The position numbers and the translations under genes were made by a program. A DNA stretch of 64,000 bases from Cyanophora paradoxa (taxonomy: Eukaryota; Glaucocystophyceae; Cyanophorales; Cyanophoraceae): the NCBI GenBank assembly GCA_004431415.1, contig QPMI01000217.1:61556-125555 (forward strand). Reading direction: 5' to 3'. This document shows positions 1 through 11,057 of this stretch, piece by piece. Under the pieces are notes generated by a model that was not told the origin of the DNA, did no database searches, and saw only the letters and a program-made list of their open reading frames with translations. The first letter of the stretch is position 1, and each line of letters starts with the position of its first letter.

Positions 1-57
1 GAGGGGTGAGGGGAGAGGCGGGGGAGGAGGGGGGGGGGCCGGGGCGGGCGGGGGTAA
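1..57. repeat. G-rich low-complexity edge
   Basis: The first 57 bases are almost only G with scattered A and C. They resemble the long G-rich minisatellite at the other end of the window, but are too short to define a repeat unit. No gene is seen here. Confidence 0.5.
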
Positions 58-97
58 CATATGCCATGATCATTATGCCTAGTAGCATGCGATCATG

Positions 98-121
98 TAT
101 ATATATATATATATATATATA
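98..121. repeat. TA dinucleotide microsatellite
   Basis: An uninterrupted run of about 12 TA units lies in the short AT-rich spacer before the first gene. It lies downstream of the stop codon of the minus-strand LRR-RING gene. Confidence 0.9.
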
Positions 122-289
122 CGTATACATGTGATCATGGACTCTGAGACCAAGGGCGCCGGCGCCAGCTAGCGCTCGCGGTGCTACGTATACAGAGTGC
201 ATGCACTGCTGCATGCAGAGCCTAGCTGTAGATAATAATTATAAATCAATAATCATTAGTATGACTTCAACAGGCGCAGGGGACACGCA

Positions 290-2397
290 TCAGTCGAAGA
301 TGCGGAGGACATCCTTAACCTCGCCGCGGCGGGGGGGCAGGAGAGGCTTGCGGCATTTCGGGCACTCGTTCGTCCCCTCCTTGAGCCGCTGCACGCACGT
401 CGAGCAGAAGACGTGGCTGCAGTGCGGAAGAAGGCGCCGCTCTGTCGGGTCCCGCTCCTCCCGGCAGATCTGCGGCGCTGGAGTAAGACGCTTCTAGGCG
501 CGCCCGTCGGGCCGGGAGGCCGGGGCGGGCGCACGGGACACTCGTACGTTGCTGGGCCCTCAGTGCGCCTCCGCTTGACGCGCTCCTCGGCGAGAGCCTC
601 CGCCCGCTCCTCCGCGAGGGCGGCGACCTGTGCCTCGAGCCGCGCCGCATGCTCCGCCTCCATCCTGGCGCGCTCCTCGGTGCGCTCCTCGGCGAGGCCC
701 CTTGAGAGCCATCTTCCGCCGCTTGCGCGACTCCGCAGCGCCGCGTCCGCCGCCTCCAGCGCCGCCACCGCCCTCCCCTCGTGCGCCGCCCTCTCCGCCG
801 CCTCCGCCGCCACCCGATCGCGCAGTGCTGCGAGCTCGTCCCGCAGCGCCGCGACCTCGGCCACCACTTGCTCTACTCGCGCCGCCGGCTGCTGCTGGAC
901 CGCCGCCGGCGCCTGCTGCAATGCTGCCGCCGCCGCCGTCGCCGGCCGCAGAGGTTGCTGCTGGGCCGCCGATGCCGGCTGCTGCAGCACGGGCTGGGGC
1001 GCCGGTGGCTGTGCTGAGGGCTTGGAGCGCCGCCTCTGCCCCGGCTCTGCTGACCCCGACGCTGAGGCAACCGCAGCGGGGGCGGGGAGGGAGCGGAGGT
1101 GGGCGAGGGCGGCGGCTCCCGACACGCGGGCATGCTCCGGCAGGTCCGTGAGGGGGTTGCCTTCTACCTCCAGCGTCTCCAATTGCAAGCCCGCGAACTC
1201 CGGCGAGCTCTCAAATAGACGCAATCCCCAGATCTGCCCGATCTCCTTAGGCAGGGCCGCTAAGCGGTTGAACCTCACATCCAGCCGCCGCAGCTGCACG
1301 AGCTCTCCAATCTCAAGCGGCAGCGTCGTCAGCTGGTTGTAGCTCACGTAAAGGTATAGCAGAGCCGTCAGCTGACCGATCGTCGACGGGAGAACCGTCA
1401 ACTGGTTGTTATTTTGCTGGCTGGAGCCTAGAATCAGCTTCTGCAGGTTGGCGAGGTGACCGATCTCCGGCGGCAGTGCCGTCGGCTTGTTGCCGCTCAC
1501 GTCCAGCTTCTGCAGGGCCGCGAGCTGGCCGATCTCCGCCGGCAGCGCCGCCAGCTGGTTGTCGCCCACCTCGAGCTCCTTGAGGCTCGCGAGGCGCCCG
1601 AGCTCACGCGGCAGCGTCGCTAGCCCGTTGCCACACAGGGTAAGCTTCTGCAGGTTGGCGAGCTGACCGATCTCCGGCGGCAGCATTATCAGCTGGTTGC
1701 CGCTAATGTCCAGCTCCTGCAGGCGCCCCATCTGCAATACCTCCAATGGCAGGCCTGTGAGCTTGTTGCTGCTGACGTTTAGGACCTGGAGGTTCGCCAG
1801 CTGACCAATCGCCGGCGGCAGCTCTGTGAACTGATTGCGATCCAGAAGCAGCAAACGCAAGTTGGCGAGGTGCCCGATCTCCGACGGCAGCGCCGTTAGC
1901 TTGTTGCCGCTCAGCCACAGCTCTGGCAGGTTGACGAGCCAACCGATTTGCGGCGGTAGTGCTGACAGCATGTTGCGCGACACATCCAGTAGCCGCAGGT
2001 TGGCAAGTTGACTGATTTCCGCAGGCAGCGTGGTCAGCTGATTGATAGCCACGTCCAGGTACTGCAGGGCTGCTAGCTGACCGATCTCCTCCGGCAGCGC
2101 CGTCAGCTTGTTGGCGCCCACGAGCAGCTTTTGCAAAGCCGCCAGCCGACCGATCTCCGGCGGGATGGCTGCCAGCTGGTTGAAGTCGATGACCAGCGTC
2201 TCCAGACTCGTCAGCTTGGCGAGCTCCGCGCCGGGGATGCTCGTGAGTTTGTTGCCGGTGAGGCCTAGAACACGGACGTTCGCGGGGCCCGCGCGGTCGA
2301 TCTCTTCCGATGGCCACGCCGTGCGCTCAGATGTCCCACACCAGTCATCGCCAGCGAGGTCCAACTTGCCCTCGCTTGCTATCCAGCCGCTCTGCAT
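290..2397 (-). CDS. Leucine-rich-repeat protein with C-terminal RING finger (copy 1)
   Basis: Predicted 680-residue protein. About 16 LRRs of 23 residues (consensus LPPEIGQLANLQ) fill residues ~35-430. A Pro/Gln/Ala-rich linker and an Ala/Glu/Arg coiled coil follow (~480-610), then a C3HC4 RING (~620-660). The RING appears only after removing a 65-nt GT-AG intron at 470-534: the upstream exon ends TYECP and the next starts ICREE, restoring CPIC. The remaining ligands are in HCSHVFCSTC and CPKC. The family role is probably a RING E3 ubiquitin ligase whose LRRs bind a substrate; that is inference. The ATG at 2397 is chosen because the paralogue at 6630 starts with the same GWIA..GKLDL leader. 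Without splicing the frame runs past the RING into an unrelated tail. Confidence 0.85.
470..534 (-). other. Intron splitting the first CxxC of the RING
   Basis: GTGCGC donor, GCAG acceptor, 65 nt. Both paralogues in this window have an intron at the same codon (5353-5407 and 62331-62415), so the position is ancestral to the family. Confidence 0.85.
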
Positions 2398-2667
2398 TCA
2401 CACAGCGGATCTACGGCGCAGTGAGACGCGCGCCACGAGCGCTCGGGCGACGTGTATCCAAACACGAACCTGCAACGAGCATGAGCATGCAAATGCTCGA
2501 ACGTCCTAACGCCGCGATCCGCGCAGAAGCGAGCAGCGAGCTAGTGTACCCAGCGACGAGCGGCCGGGTTCGGCCCGCTGCTTACAGCGCTTCGTAGCAC
2601 TCCGCGTAATCACCAGCAGCGTCTCCATAGCGCAACGGCGATCCGCCAGGCACCGTCGTTCGCAGCC

Positions 2668-5002
2668 TTGAGTTCCCCAGATGTCGGCGGGATTCGTCTC
2701 GCACGCGCCGCCGGCAACGGCTCGGCCCAGGCCGCCGTCGCTAGCGGAGCCGCAAGCGGGCCCTTCGCGCGCGTGTCCTTCCGCGCCGGCGTGCTCTGCG
2801 GTCGTCTTCACATACACCCGAGACACCGAGGTCGTCGTCTCGTGGACCGTCCTACCCGCGGTGTGCTCTACAGGCAACCGATCGAAGAAGCAGTCGCGGC
2901 GCCGGCGGGAGGACGACGATGACGGAGCGGAGGGCGCGCCCAGCGAGATGCCGCCGTGGCTCTGGTGGGGCGTCGGCGGGCTGGGAGGCCTGCTCGCGCT
3001 GGGCGCGACGGTGAGCTCGTCAGCCTCAGCTTGCGAGACGTCCGCTTATCGGGCCGCAGACGGGCTTCAAGTTCGGCCCGTCCCCCGACGACAGTGCTCG
3101 CGGCCCCGCCCTCTTTCATGCGGGCCAGCGCGGCTGATCGAGCGGCGCGGCAGACGCGCCGGCGATAACGTTGTCGGCGTTCAGCGTGGCGCGCCACGCC
3201 TACGACGAGATCATCCCGCTCTTCCAGCAGAAGTGGCTCCAGGAGACGGGCCAGCGCATCATATTCAGGAGAAGCTACGGCGGGTCGAGCCAGCAGGTGT
3301 GGGACTCATCTTTCGTCGTCTCGTGCCCTTCCCGACGAGCGCGCCGCAGTCTCGGGCCGTGCAGGACGGCCTGGAGGCGGACGTCGTGGCGTACGCCCTC
3401 GGCGCCGACATCACGAACCTCGAGAAGGTCGCGAATTCGATCCCGCCGTCAGCTCGATCGCTGAGTCCGCGTCGGGCAGATCGGGCTGGTGTACGCCGGC
3501 TGGGAGAAGCGCGCGCCGAACAACGCCGTCTTCGCGAGATCAGTGCGGCCGGGGCGCCGCCCCTCCCGCCCCCTCCGAACCGACGTCGCCGACGTCGACG
3601 GTGCGCCTCAGGTGGCGTGCCTGCTGGTGCGGCCGGGCAACCCGAAGGGCATCCACGACTGGGCCGACCTGGCGCGGGACGACGTCAAGGTCATCTTCTC
3701 CTCCCCCAAGACCAGCGGCGTCGCCCAGTGGTCCGCGACGGTGTACCCGGAGGAAGAAACCCGCGCACCCCGCTGAGGCGCCGCGCCGCAGGTGCTTCCT
3801 CGCCATGTTCGCCGCCTTTGAGCAGGCCACGGGCTCCCAGGAGGAGGCCGTCAAGGTGGGACCCTCGTCCCCCGCTTCCAGCGTACCCCCCTCACCCCAG
3901 TGACATCGTTTCAGATGCTCGGCCACGTCATCGTGAACGCCCCCATCCTCACTCGGGACGGCTCCGAGGCCCGGCGAGCCCCTCCCCTCCCCCCCCCCTC
4001 ACACCCTGTATCCCCCCTCTGACCGGGTACCGCGACGCAGGGAGGTCTTCCTGGAGGGCGAGAAGGGGGACGTGGTGCGCCCTCCCCCAAACCGACCTCG
4101 GATCTGAAGCGTCCGGGGCTCACGCACCCCTCCCGGGAGCAGCTGGTGACGTACGAGGCGGCGGCGGTGGCGTCGGGGATGAACGGCGGCAGCGAGCCCT
4201 ACGTCATCCCCGACGTCAACGTGCGGCCCCTCGACCACGGGCCGCGCCCGCGCCGCCTCGAACTCCCCTCTGACGGCCGGCCGCAGGTCTCCATCGAGAA
4301 CGTGATCGCGGTTGTGGACCGCAACGCCGAGAAGCACGGCGTGCGCGAGACGACGCCGCCCTTTTAGAGAATTCGATCGCCCGAGGGAATTTGATCGCCG
4401 CCAGATCCGGGAGGTGGCGGACGCCTTCCTCAAGTTCTGCTTCACGGACCCCGCCCAGCGCGTCCTCGCCGAGCACGGTGCCCGGCCCCCGCCCCCCTTG
4501 TCTTGTCTTTCTGTCAGGCCGGGCGCTGGCCGGCGACGAGGGGCGCTGAGGGGCGGCGGGGCGGCAGGGTTCCGGCCGGTGTCGGCGGCGGTGGCGAAGA
4601 ACGACTCGCACGCGCACCCCGTCGTGCACAGCCTCAAGTCCGTCAAGGACTTCGGCGGCTGGTGCGCCGCCCGCGACCGCTTCTTCATCGAGGGCGGCAT
4701 CTACGACGCCGTCCGCCCCCGCCCCGCCCCGCTCCAGCAGGCCCCGCCTGCGCCCGGCCTGACGGCGGGCGCAGGCGGAGCGGTGGGCGGACCACCTGCG
4801 CCAGGAGCACCGCCGCCACCGCTTCTCCTCCTCCTCCAGGCCCAAGCCGCCCCTCTCCCCGCCCCCGCCCGCCCCGCCCGCCCCCGCGGCCACCCCCGCC
4901 CGCCCCGCCCTCCCACTGCAAGAAGTCGACCCCCCAGCCCGCCCCAGCCGCTCGGCCCGGCCCGGCCGCTCCGCCCGCCGCGGCGCCCCGTCCAAGTCTT
5001 GA
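2668..5002 (+). CDS. Sulfate-binding protein (bacterial periplasmic type), probably organelle-targeted
   Basis: Solute-binding subunit of an ABC sulfate importer (Sbp/CysP family). Fourteen exons join in frame: 2681-3010, 3060-3093, 3154-3296, 3350-3427, 3480-3542, 3612-3730, 3792-3855, 3915-3973, 4041-4074, 4143-4220, 4287-4340, 4405-4477, 4568-4710, 4775-5002 (499 codons). Family motifs fall in the right order: YGGSSQQ, AVQDGLEADVV, EKRAPNN, RPGNPKGIHDW, SSPKTSGVAQW, VTYEAAAV, GFRPVS. All introns are 49-90 nt; the one at 3974-4040 has a GC donor. A hydrophobic segment (PPWLWWGVGGLGGLLALG) precedes the binding domain. An alternative start at 2668 with an extra 73-nt intron (2801-2873) also closes in frame and gives an Ala/Ser/Arg-rich leader more like a plastid transit peptide. 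A low-complexity Pro/Arg tail of ~75 residues is not part of the bacterial family. Confidence 0.85.
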
Positions 5003-5184
5003 AGTCAGTCTCATTGAATATTACGCACTATCTGCTGGCCGCCAGCCCTGGCACCCGCCCAGCTTCAACAGTGCCACGGTGCAGTGCTAGCGTTCTAGTA
5101 AGTTCGAAGTTATGGCAGACACCGTGCACGTGGCACTGCTCTACACAATCACCGAGGCGTTCAAAGAACAGCCAGGGAAATCAA

Positions 5185-6630
5185 TCAGCGATCGAAGATG
5201 GGAGAGACACCCGTGACGGGCTTACGGCATGTGGGGCACACTTTAGCGCCGTCCTTGGTCGCCAGGGTCTTCTGCGCGCAGGTCGCGCAGATGACATGCC
5301 CGCAATTCGTGAGGAGGCGCCGCTCCTTCGGGTCCTGCTCCTCGCAGCAGATCTGCGGCGCCGAGGTTGACAAGAAAGCGCTCATCGGACCGACAAGGCG
5401 GGCGCACGGGACATTCGTAGGTGGAAGGGCCTTCGAGGCGCCTCCGCTTGACGCGCTCCTCAACGAGGGCCGCTGCCCGCGCCTCGATCCGCAGCTCCTC
5501 CACTCGCTTCGCCGCCGCCTTGAGCCGCTCGGCCGCTGCCTCGAGCTCCGCCTCGCCCCACTGCTGATCGTTGGGCGCGGCCTTGCCCTCGTAGAGGACC
5601 AGAAGCAGCTCCAGCTCGGCCTGCCGCCGCTCGGAAAGGCCAAGGCGCTTGTCCTTCTCTGCCTCGAGCGCCTGTGCACGCTTCTGCTACGCCTTCGCCT
5701 CCTCGAGGCGCTTCTGGAGCTCCCCGAGCTCACGTCTCGTCGCCTCGAGCGTCTTCTGCAACTCCGCCTTGTCCTTCATCCCCCACTTGAGAGTATCAGC
5801 CTCCATTTTCATCTTCACCAGCCTGTAGACGTGCTCGGCTCTCTCCTTTTCGAGCTCCGCTAGTTGACTGCGCTGAACCGCGAGAGAGCGAAGGTAGACG
5901 AGGGCAGCGGCTCCGGACTTGCGAGCGCGCTCCGGCATGGTCGTGAGGGGGTTCTCTTCCACCACCAGACTGCGGAGGCTCGCGAGCTGCCCGATCGCCG
6001 GCGGCAGTGCCGTCAGCCGGTTGAAGCTAACGTCCAGCTGCCGCAGGGCCGCAAGCTGTCCGATCTCGGCCGGCAGCGTCGCCAGCTGGTTGCCGCCCAC
6101 CTCCAGCTCCGTGAGGTTCGCGAGGCGCCCGAGCTCAGGCGGCAGCGTCTCTAGCCCGTTGCCGCACAGGTTAAGCTTCTGCAGGTTGGCGAGCTGACCG
6201 ATCTCCGGAGCCAGCGTTGTCAGCTGGTTGAAAGCCATGTCGAGCTCCTGCAGGGCAGCGAGCCGTCCGACCTCAGGCGGCAGCGTTGTCAGCCGGTTGC
6301 TGCTCACGTCCAGCTCCTGCAAGGCTGCTAGCTGCCCGATCTCCGCCGGCAGCGCACCTGGTTGTTGCCCAAGCGCAGCTTCCGCAAAGCCGCCAGCCGA
6401 CCGATCTCCGGCGGAATGGCCGTCAGCTGGTTGAAGCAGAGGTCTAGCTCTTCCAGGTTCGTCAGCTTCGCTAGTTCCGCGCCGGGGATGCTCGTGAGCT
6501 TGTTGCGGCCGAGGTTCAGCACGCGGATGTTCGCGGGGCCCGCGCGCTTGATCTCCTCAGTCGGCCACGTTGTCCGCCCATCGCCTGACAAGTCGAGCTT
6601 CCCCTTGCCTGCAATCCAGCCCTTCTCCAT
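5185..6630 (-). pseudogene. LRR-RING protein copy 2, damaged by a frameshift and a stop
   Basis: Close paralogue of the gene at 290-2397, with fewer LRRs and a different coiled coil. The first exon part (from ATG 6630, MEKGWIAGKGKLDLSGD) runs to about 6354, where four bases are missing relative to the LRR repeat and the frame shifts. A 41-nt GT-AG intron there would also restore the frame but would delete most of one repeat. An in-frame TAG at 5687-5689 interrupts the coiled coil; beyond it the same frame stays open through QQWGEAELEAAAERLK to TYECP. The 55-nt intron at 5353-5407 then joins the RING (CPICCEEQ, NCGHVICATC, CPTC), ending at 5185. Readthrough or assembly error are alternatives to a pseudogene. 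Confidence 0.75.
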
Positions 6631-6866
6631 GGTGCTGCGGCGCGTCGTGAGCCGCGCTGCGCTTCGCGAGCCCCGCATGAGCGGTGCGTGCGAACCTTGA
6701 CCAATGATGAGACTGCCATAAAGCTTTCGAATTCGAACTGCACATGCTTTCGAATCAAATTCGATTCGAATCAAATTCAAATTGAATTCGAACCTCGACG
6801 ATCGAACAGCTTGATCCAGCTCAAGAAGTTCGAAGCATACATCCGGAGGAGTACGTCCGATCGAAC

Positions 6867-8649
6867 GTGGACAGCCTGGCAGAGCAGCTGCCTAGCTTTT
6901 TTTGCCAACGGGGTAGTGGATTCAGCTGTGACTTGCGGCGCGGATCGAGAGGCGCGCCGAGACTCGCGCGCGGCCAAGCTGGAGGAGCCGGAGGTTGCGG
7001 CGAGGGCTTACCGCTCGGGCCGGCGCGCCGACGAGAGCGAGGCGCAGGGAAACCTGGTCGCCGGCGTGCAGAACCACATCGCCGCGGCGCTCCTCTACCT
7101 GCAGGCGGCGGAGGCGGCCTCCTGCGACGGCCGCGTCGCCGACTCGCTCAAGGTGCCTCGAGGCGGTCGCCTGACCGCCCTCCGCCCGCCCGTGCGGCGT
7201 TGCAAGAGCGCGGGAGCAAGCTTTCTTGCGGCAGGTACTCGCGTACGGGCACGCGCAGCGGGCGCAGAACCTCAAGCGCCGCGTCGAGCTCTTCGTCGAG
7301 GCGGAGCGCCGCGTGCGGGCCGCCCCGCCGTCCCGCGCCGTGCACGGCAGCCGACGCGTCTCCTTCGCGCAGCGGGCTGCAGCGCAGGGGGCGGGGACGC
7401 GGGCGGTGACGGTGACGTCGGGGATCCGCGTGGAGGACCCGCAGTTCGTCCTCAGCGCCTCCGTCTCCCTAACGATGCCGGGCGTGCCGAGCACCAGCCC
7501 CGCTCCGCCGGCCGCGAGCGCCTTCCTCCACGTCGCCGCCGCGGGATCCGCGGGGCCGGCGGCGGAGGCGGCGGCGGACGAGGAGTTGCTGATCGAGTGG
7601 GCGGGCCCCGCGGCGGCGGCGCCCGAGGCGGCGGAGGCGGAGGCGGCGGGGGCGCCGTGGGGCCGCTTTATTCAGGCGGCAAACCGCCTCCTCGCCGCCA
7701 TCCCGCCCCTCTACCGCGCCCCGGCCCGCGCCGGCCCGCCGCCCGCCGCCGGCCCCGCACCCGCCCGACCCCGCAGCGTGCGCGCCCAGCGGCTCCACCC
7801 CAGCTCGCCCTTGATCCCGTCACAGCAGCCCCACCCCCAGCGGCGGCGGCGGCGGCGCCCTCGGGGGACGGGGAGGTCGCTCAGGTGAGCCTCGTCCTCC
7901 TCCCCTCCCTCCCTCCCTCCACCCTCACAGCGCGCCGGGCCAGCTGCGGGAGAGGTGGCGCGGCTGCGGGGGGCGCTGGCGGAGGCGGAGGGGCGGCTGG
8001 CGGCGCTGGGCGGGGAGCACGCGGCGCTGCTCGCCGAGCGGCAGCGCCAGCGCGACGCCCTCCGCGCCTCCGTCCTCGAGTTCCGCAGGCGCTCTGGGCC
8101 CGGGCGGGGCGTGGGCGGGGCGCCTGGGCGGGGGCCTCAGCGGGGCGGGGCGGGCGCAGGAGGTGGCGGCGCAGGCGGCGAGCATGCAGGCGCTCCCGTC
8201 GCCCGCCGCCTCCGTCGCCTCGCTCGCGCCGGCCGCCGCGCAAGACCCGAGGGCGAGGCGGGCGGGGGGAGGGGCCCGGGCGGGGGCTCTGGAGGCGCGG
8301 GTGCGGGAGCTCGAGGCGGAGCGCGCCGAGCTCCTCAAGCGCAACCGTGCGCCCGCCTCCCGCGCGAGGCCGCGGCGGGGCGCCGAGGCGGGCGGCAGGG
8401 GCGCAGGAGGAGACCATCCGCCGCTACCGCGAGAAGTGGGAGCAGGCGCGGCGGCCCCGCCCGCCCCACGTCCCCGCCCGCCGACCGCCCCGCGCACAGC
8501 TGAAGGAGAACGCGCGGCGGCGCAAGGCCGGCGGGGCGGCGGCGGGGCCCGAGGGCCCGCCCGGGCTCCCCGGCCCCAGCACCTCCGCCCCACCCGCCGC
8601 CCCCGCGACATCGGCCCCCGGGGCCGCCCCCGCCGCCCCACGGCCGTGA
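6867..8649 (+). CDS. MIT-like domain, coiled-coil protein (copy A)
   Basis: The N-terminal part resembles a MIT domain (three-helix ESCRT-III-binding module). Helices fall at ADESEAQGNL, AALLYLQAAEAA and, after an 82-nt intron at 7153-7234, LAYGHAQRAQNLKRRV. A shared segment with SGIRVEDPQFVLSASVS follows, then Ala/Pro-rich linkers and coiled-coil exons (around 7955-8075 and 8160-8345). The C-terminal exons carry ETIRRYREKWEQ spliced over a GC-AG intron (8446-8499) to LKENARRRK. The paralogue at 60130-61726 shares the first half only. The start is uncertain: an ATG at 6867 sits next to a homologous 5' region, but its frame needs one more splice, and the frame near 7370 also does not close simply. 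A vesicle-trafficking role would follow from a true MIT domain. Confidence 0.5.
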
Positions 8650-8898
8650 CCGCGACCGCTTCTTCTTCACCCCTTCTCACCGATCCCCCTTCTCCTTCTC
8701 GACCACGGGCGCTCGTCCGTCTGGGGGACCCTTCAATTTGTGAATACTGTAAATACCAGATAGACGAGACATACTAATTATAAATAGACGGTACTATACT
8801 AGAGTACAATCGCAGTCGACGTCCGGTCCCAACTTCTCCACCGACTGCGATGCGGAGAGAGAGAGCGCGCTGGCCGTGCGCGCGGGGCCGGGCCGGGA

Positions 8899-10512
8899 CT
8901 AGGGCGCGGGGAAGGCGGGCGGCTTGTCGCTGCAATTGACCCAGGAGGGGACCCAGCCGCAGCAGGCGTCGAAGGGGCGCTTGACCTTGAAGAGGTCGTC
9001 GTGGGGCGCGATGGGCGTGCCGGCGCCGTAGCCCGCCCCCGCGCCGACGCGGCGGTGGGTGCCGAAGGCGGCCCCCGAGGCGTGCGTCATCCAGAGGAGG
9101 TCCTCGTCGACGTGGGAGCCGTCCACGCTCGAGTCCCACAGCCCGTCATCCCGCGGCGCCCGCCCCGCCCGGCTCCCCCGCGAGGCCGACGGCGCCGCGA
9201 GGTGCGCCGGCGGGGAGGGCGCCGGGGCCGGCCGGACGACGCGTAGCGCCCTTCCTCGGCCAGCGCCGCCCGCAGGTGCGGCGTCGGCGACGCGTTGCCC
9301 CGCCGGTCCGCCCCGGGCTCCGCGGGCGGCGCAAGGGGCTCCTCCCGTGGGGCCTGGTCGAGGGGGTCGAGGGAGGAGGAGAGGGCCGGGGGCAGGGCCT
9401 CGGCGCCGAGGCAGCCGTCGTCCTCGCCCTCGGCGAGGGACTCGCCGCGGGAGGGCGGCTCCCAGCCCCGCGCCGCCGCCTCCGCCGCCGCCATGTGCAC
9501 CCGCGCCGCCGCCTTCGGCACGCACTCCCCCGTCCGCACGTTGAACAGGTACTCTGCGGACCCGATCCCGCGTCGGATCGAGGGGCGTGGGGGGCGGGAG
9601 AGAGGGGTAGAGGGCGGACCGCGGCCGTCGGGCTCGACGTACTCGTGCCAGGTGGCGCGGGGCGGGGGGCCCCCCGCGAGGCGCTCCGCGAAGGCGGCCG
9701 CCGCGCGCGCCCGCACCGACGAGATCGCCGGCTCCTCCTGCCGGCTCGGGCCCGCCTCCGAGCCGCTCCGGATGCGCGGCAGCGGCTGCGCCGGCGCCCG
9801 CGCCCCCGCGGCGGGTCGCTGCCGGCGATCGCGAGGCCCTCGCGCGGGGGCGCGGCGGGCGGCTCGCCGGGGACGGCGGGCTCCTCGGAGGCCGGGGTGC
9901 CGAGGTCGGGCCCGTGCCAGACCTTGCGGGCGCGCGGCTCGGACTTGCGGACGCCGCGGGGCACGAGGCCGGCGTTGTCGAGGGCGGGGCTGTTGGGCCC
10001 GAGCGCCCGCTTCAGCGCCACCGCGTTGCGCGCGATCGCCGCCGTCAGCGCGTCGAACACGACGTCCCGCACCGGCGACCGCAGCACGCACTGCGCCGCC
10101 CGCGGTTGCCGCGCGCGAAAAGCGCGCAGGGGCCGACGCGGGGGGGGAGGGGGCTGACCTCGCTCGTCGTGCGCGAGCCGGCGTTGAGGATGAGGATGCG
10201 CATCACGTCGCTCCCCGTTTTCAGCACTTCCCGCACGGCGGCCAGCGAGTACACCAGCGTCGACGGGCAGCTCTTGAACAGGCCCGACTCGGCTCGAATC
10301 CACGCGAGCGCGGATCTGCACGCACGGGAGTCGGATTCGAGTGCACCATCCCCGCCGCGAACCCCAGCGGTCACGCACTGGAACACTAGGAGGTCGCCCC
10401 GCCCCAGCTCGTCCTCTGACGCGGGTTCAAGCAGCGCCGTGCCTTCGAAGGCTGCGAAGAGCGTTAAGAGAATAAGCGCGCGCCTAGACTGGCGATCTTC
10501 GCAAAACCACAC
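8899..10512 (-). CDS. WW-like domain protein of unknown function
   Basis: Exons can be chained on the minus strand from ATG 10512. The N-terminus is hydrophobic (RRALILLTLFAAFEGTA) and could be a signal peptide. Introns: 10316-10378 (GT-AG, 63 nt); one after SRTTSE that joins CVLRSPVRDVV; a short GC-AG candidate near 9810-9850; 9554-9619 (GT-AG). The last one joins TWHEYVEPDGR to EYLFNVRTGE, which together read as a WW-type motif (W, GR, YxFN, TGE); the second Trp/Pro of a full WW domain is weak. The C-terminal exon holds a well-formed block (GLWDSSVDGSHVDEDLLWM, FDACCGWVPSWVNC). No known family was recognised overall. It ends tail-to-tail with the MIT-like gene and is divergent from the hydrolase gene. 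Confidence 0.55.
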
Positions 10513-11057
10513 ATCTGCGCACTCTCAAGTAGGAATTCGTCATGCGGCAGGCCGATACTTTGCTTCAGCCTCCGCCTGTCGTCGTCGTCCGCAGAGGGCG
10601 GCATCTCGGAGCGGCGGCTAACTCCGAACGCGGGTGGTCGCGGGTGCCAGGGACTTGGGGGGAGTACAGTGAACAAAGTCGGCTCTCCGCATTCGAGCGT
10701 GGCACAGCTGACGCCGCCACGCGGGTGAAGCTCGCTCGGAGGAGCTAGGCTCGCTCGGGAAGCTTGCCCGAGGACAACCGTCCCGCCGAGGTACAAGGAG
10801 CCGAGTTTTCGGCGAAGTCGGCGGGAGGCACGATGTGCTCCAAGATCGGTTTCGAGTGCGCTAAACGAGGAAGCTACGCTGCGCACAGAGCTGATCCGCC
10901 CCGACAGCTGCTACACGTCGTTCTACACATGCGGCGCTCGGACCGGGGATCTGTGCACGTCTTCTGACAAGGTGAGGCAGGAAGCCGCCACCACAACCGC
11001 CCGAGGCCGCCGAGAGCGGCTCGGAGCCCGACGCTCAAACTGACTGACTGCGGCCAG
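10513..11057. other. Spacer between divergent genes
   Basis: No recognisable conserved protein. An open frame just upstream of the hydrolase (ending CTSSDK at ~10971, followed by a GTGAGG donor and an acceptor at 11057) could be its first exon. It has no family support. Confidence 0.4.

Noticed and set aside
413-1342. Plus-strand open frames across the LRR-RING gene
   Set aside because: They are antisense to clear LRR coding sequence and consist of Ser/Ala/Arg strings.
4216-4995. Minus-strand open frame over the sulfate-binding gene
   Set aside because: It is the antisense of exons fixed by the Sbp family, and has no family signal of its own.
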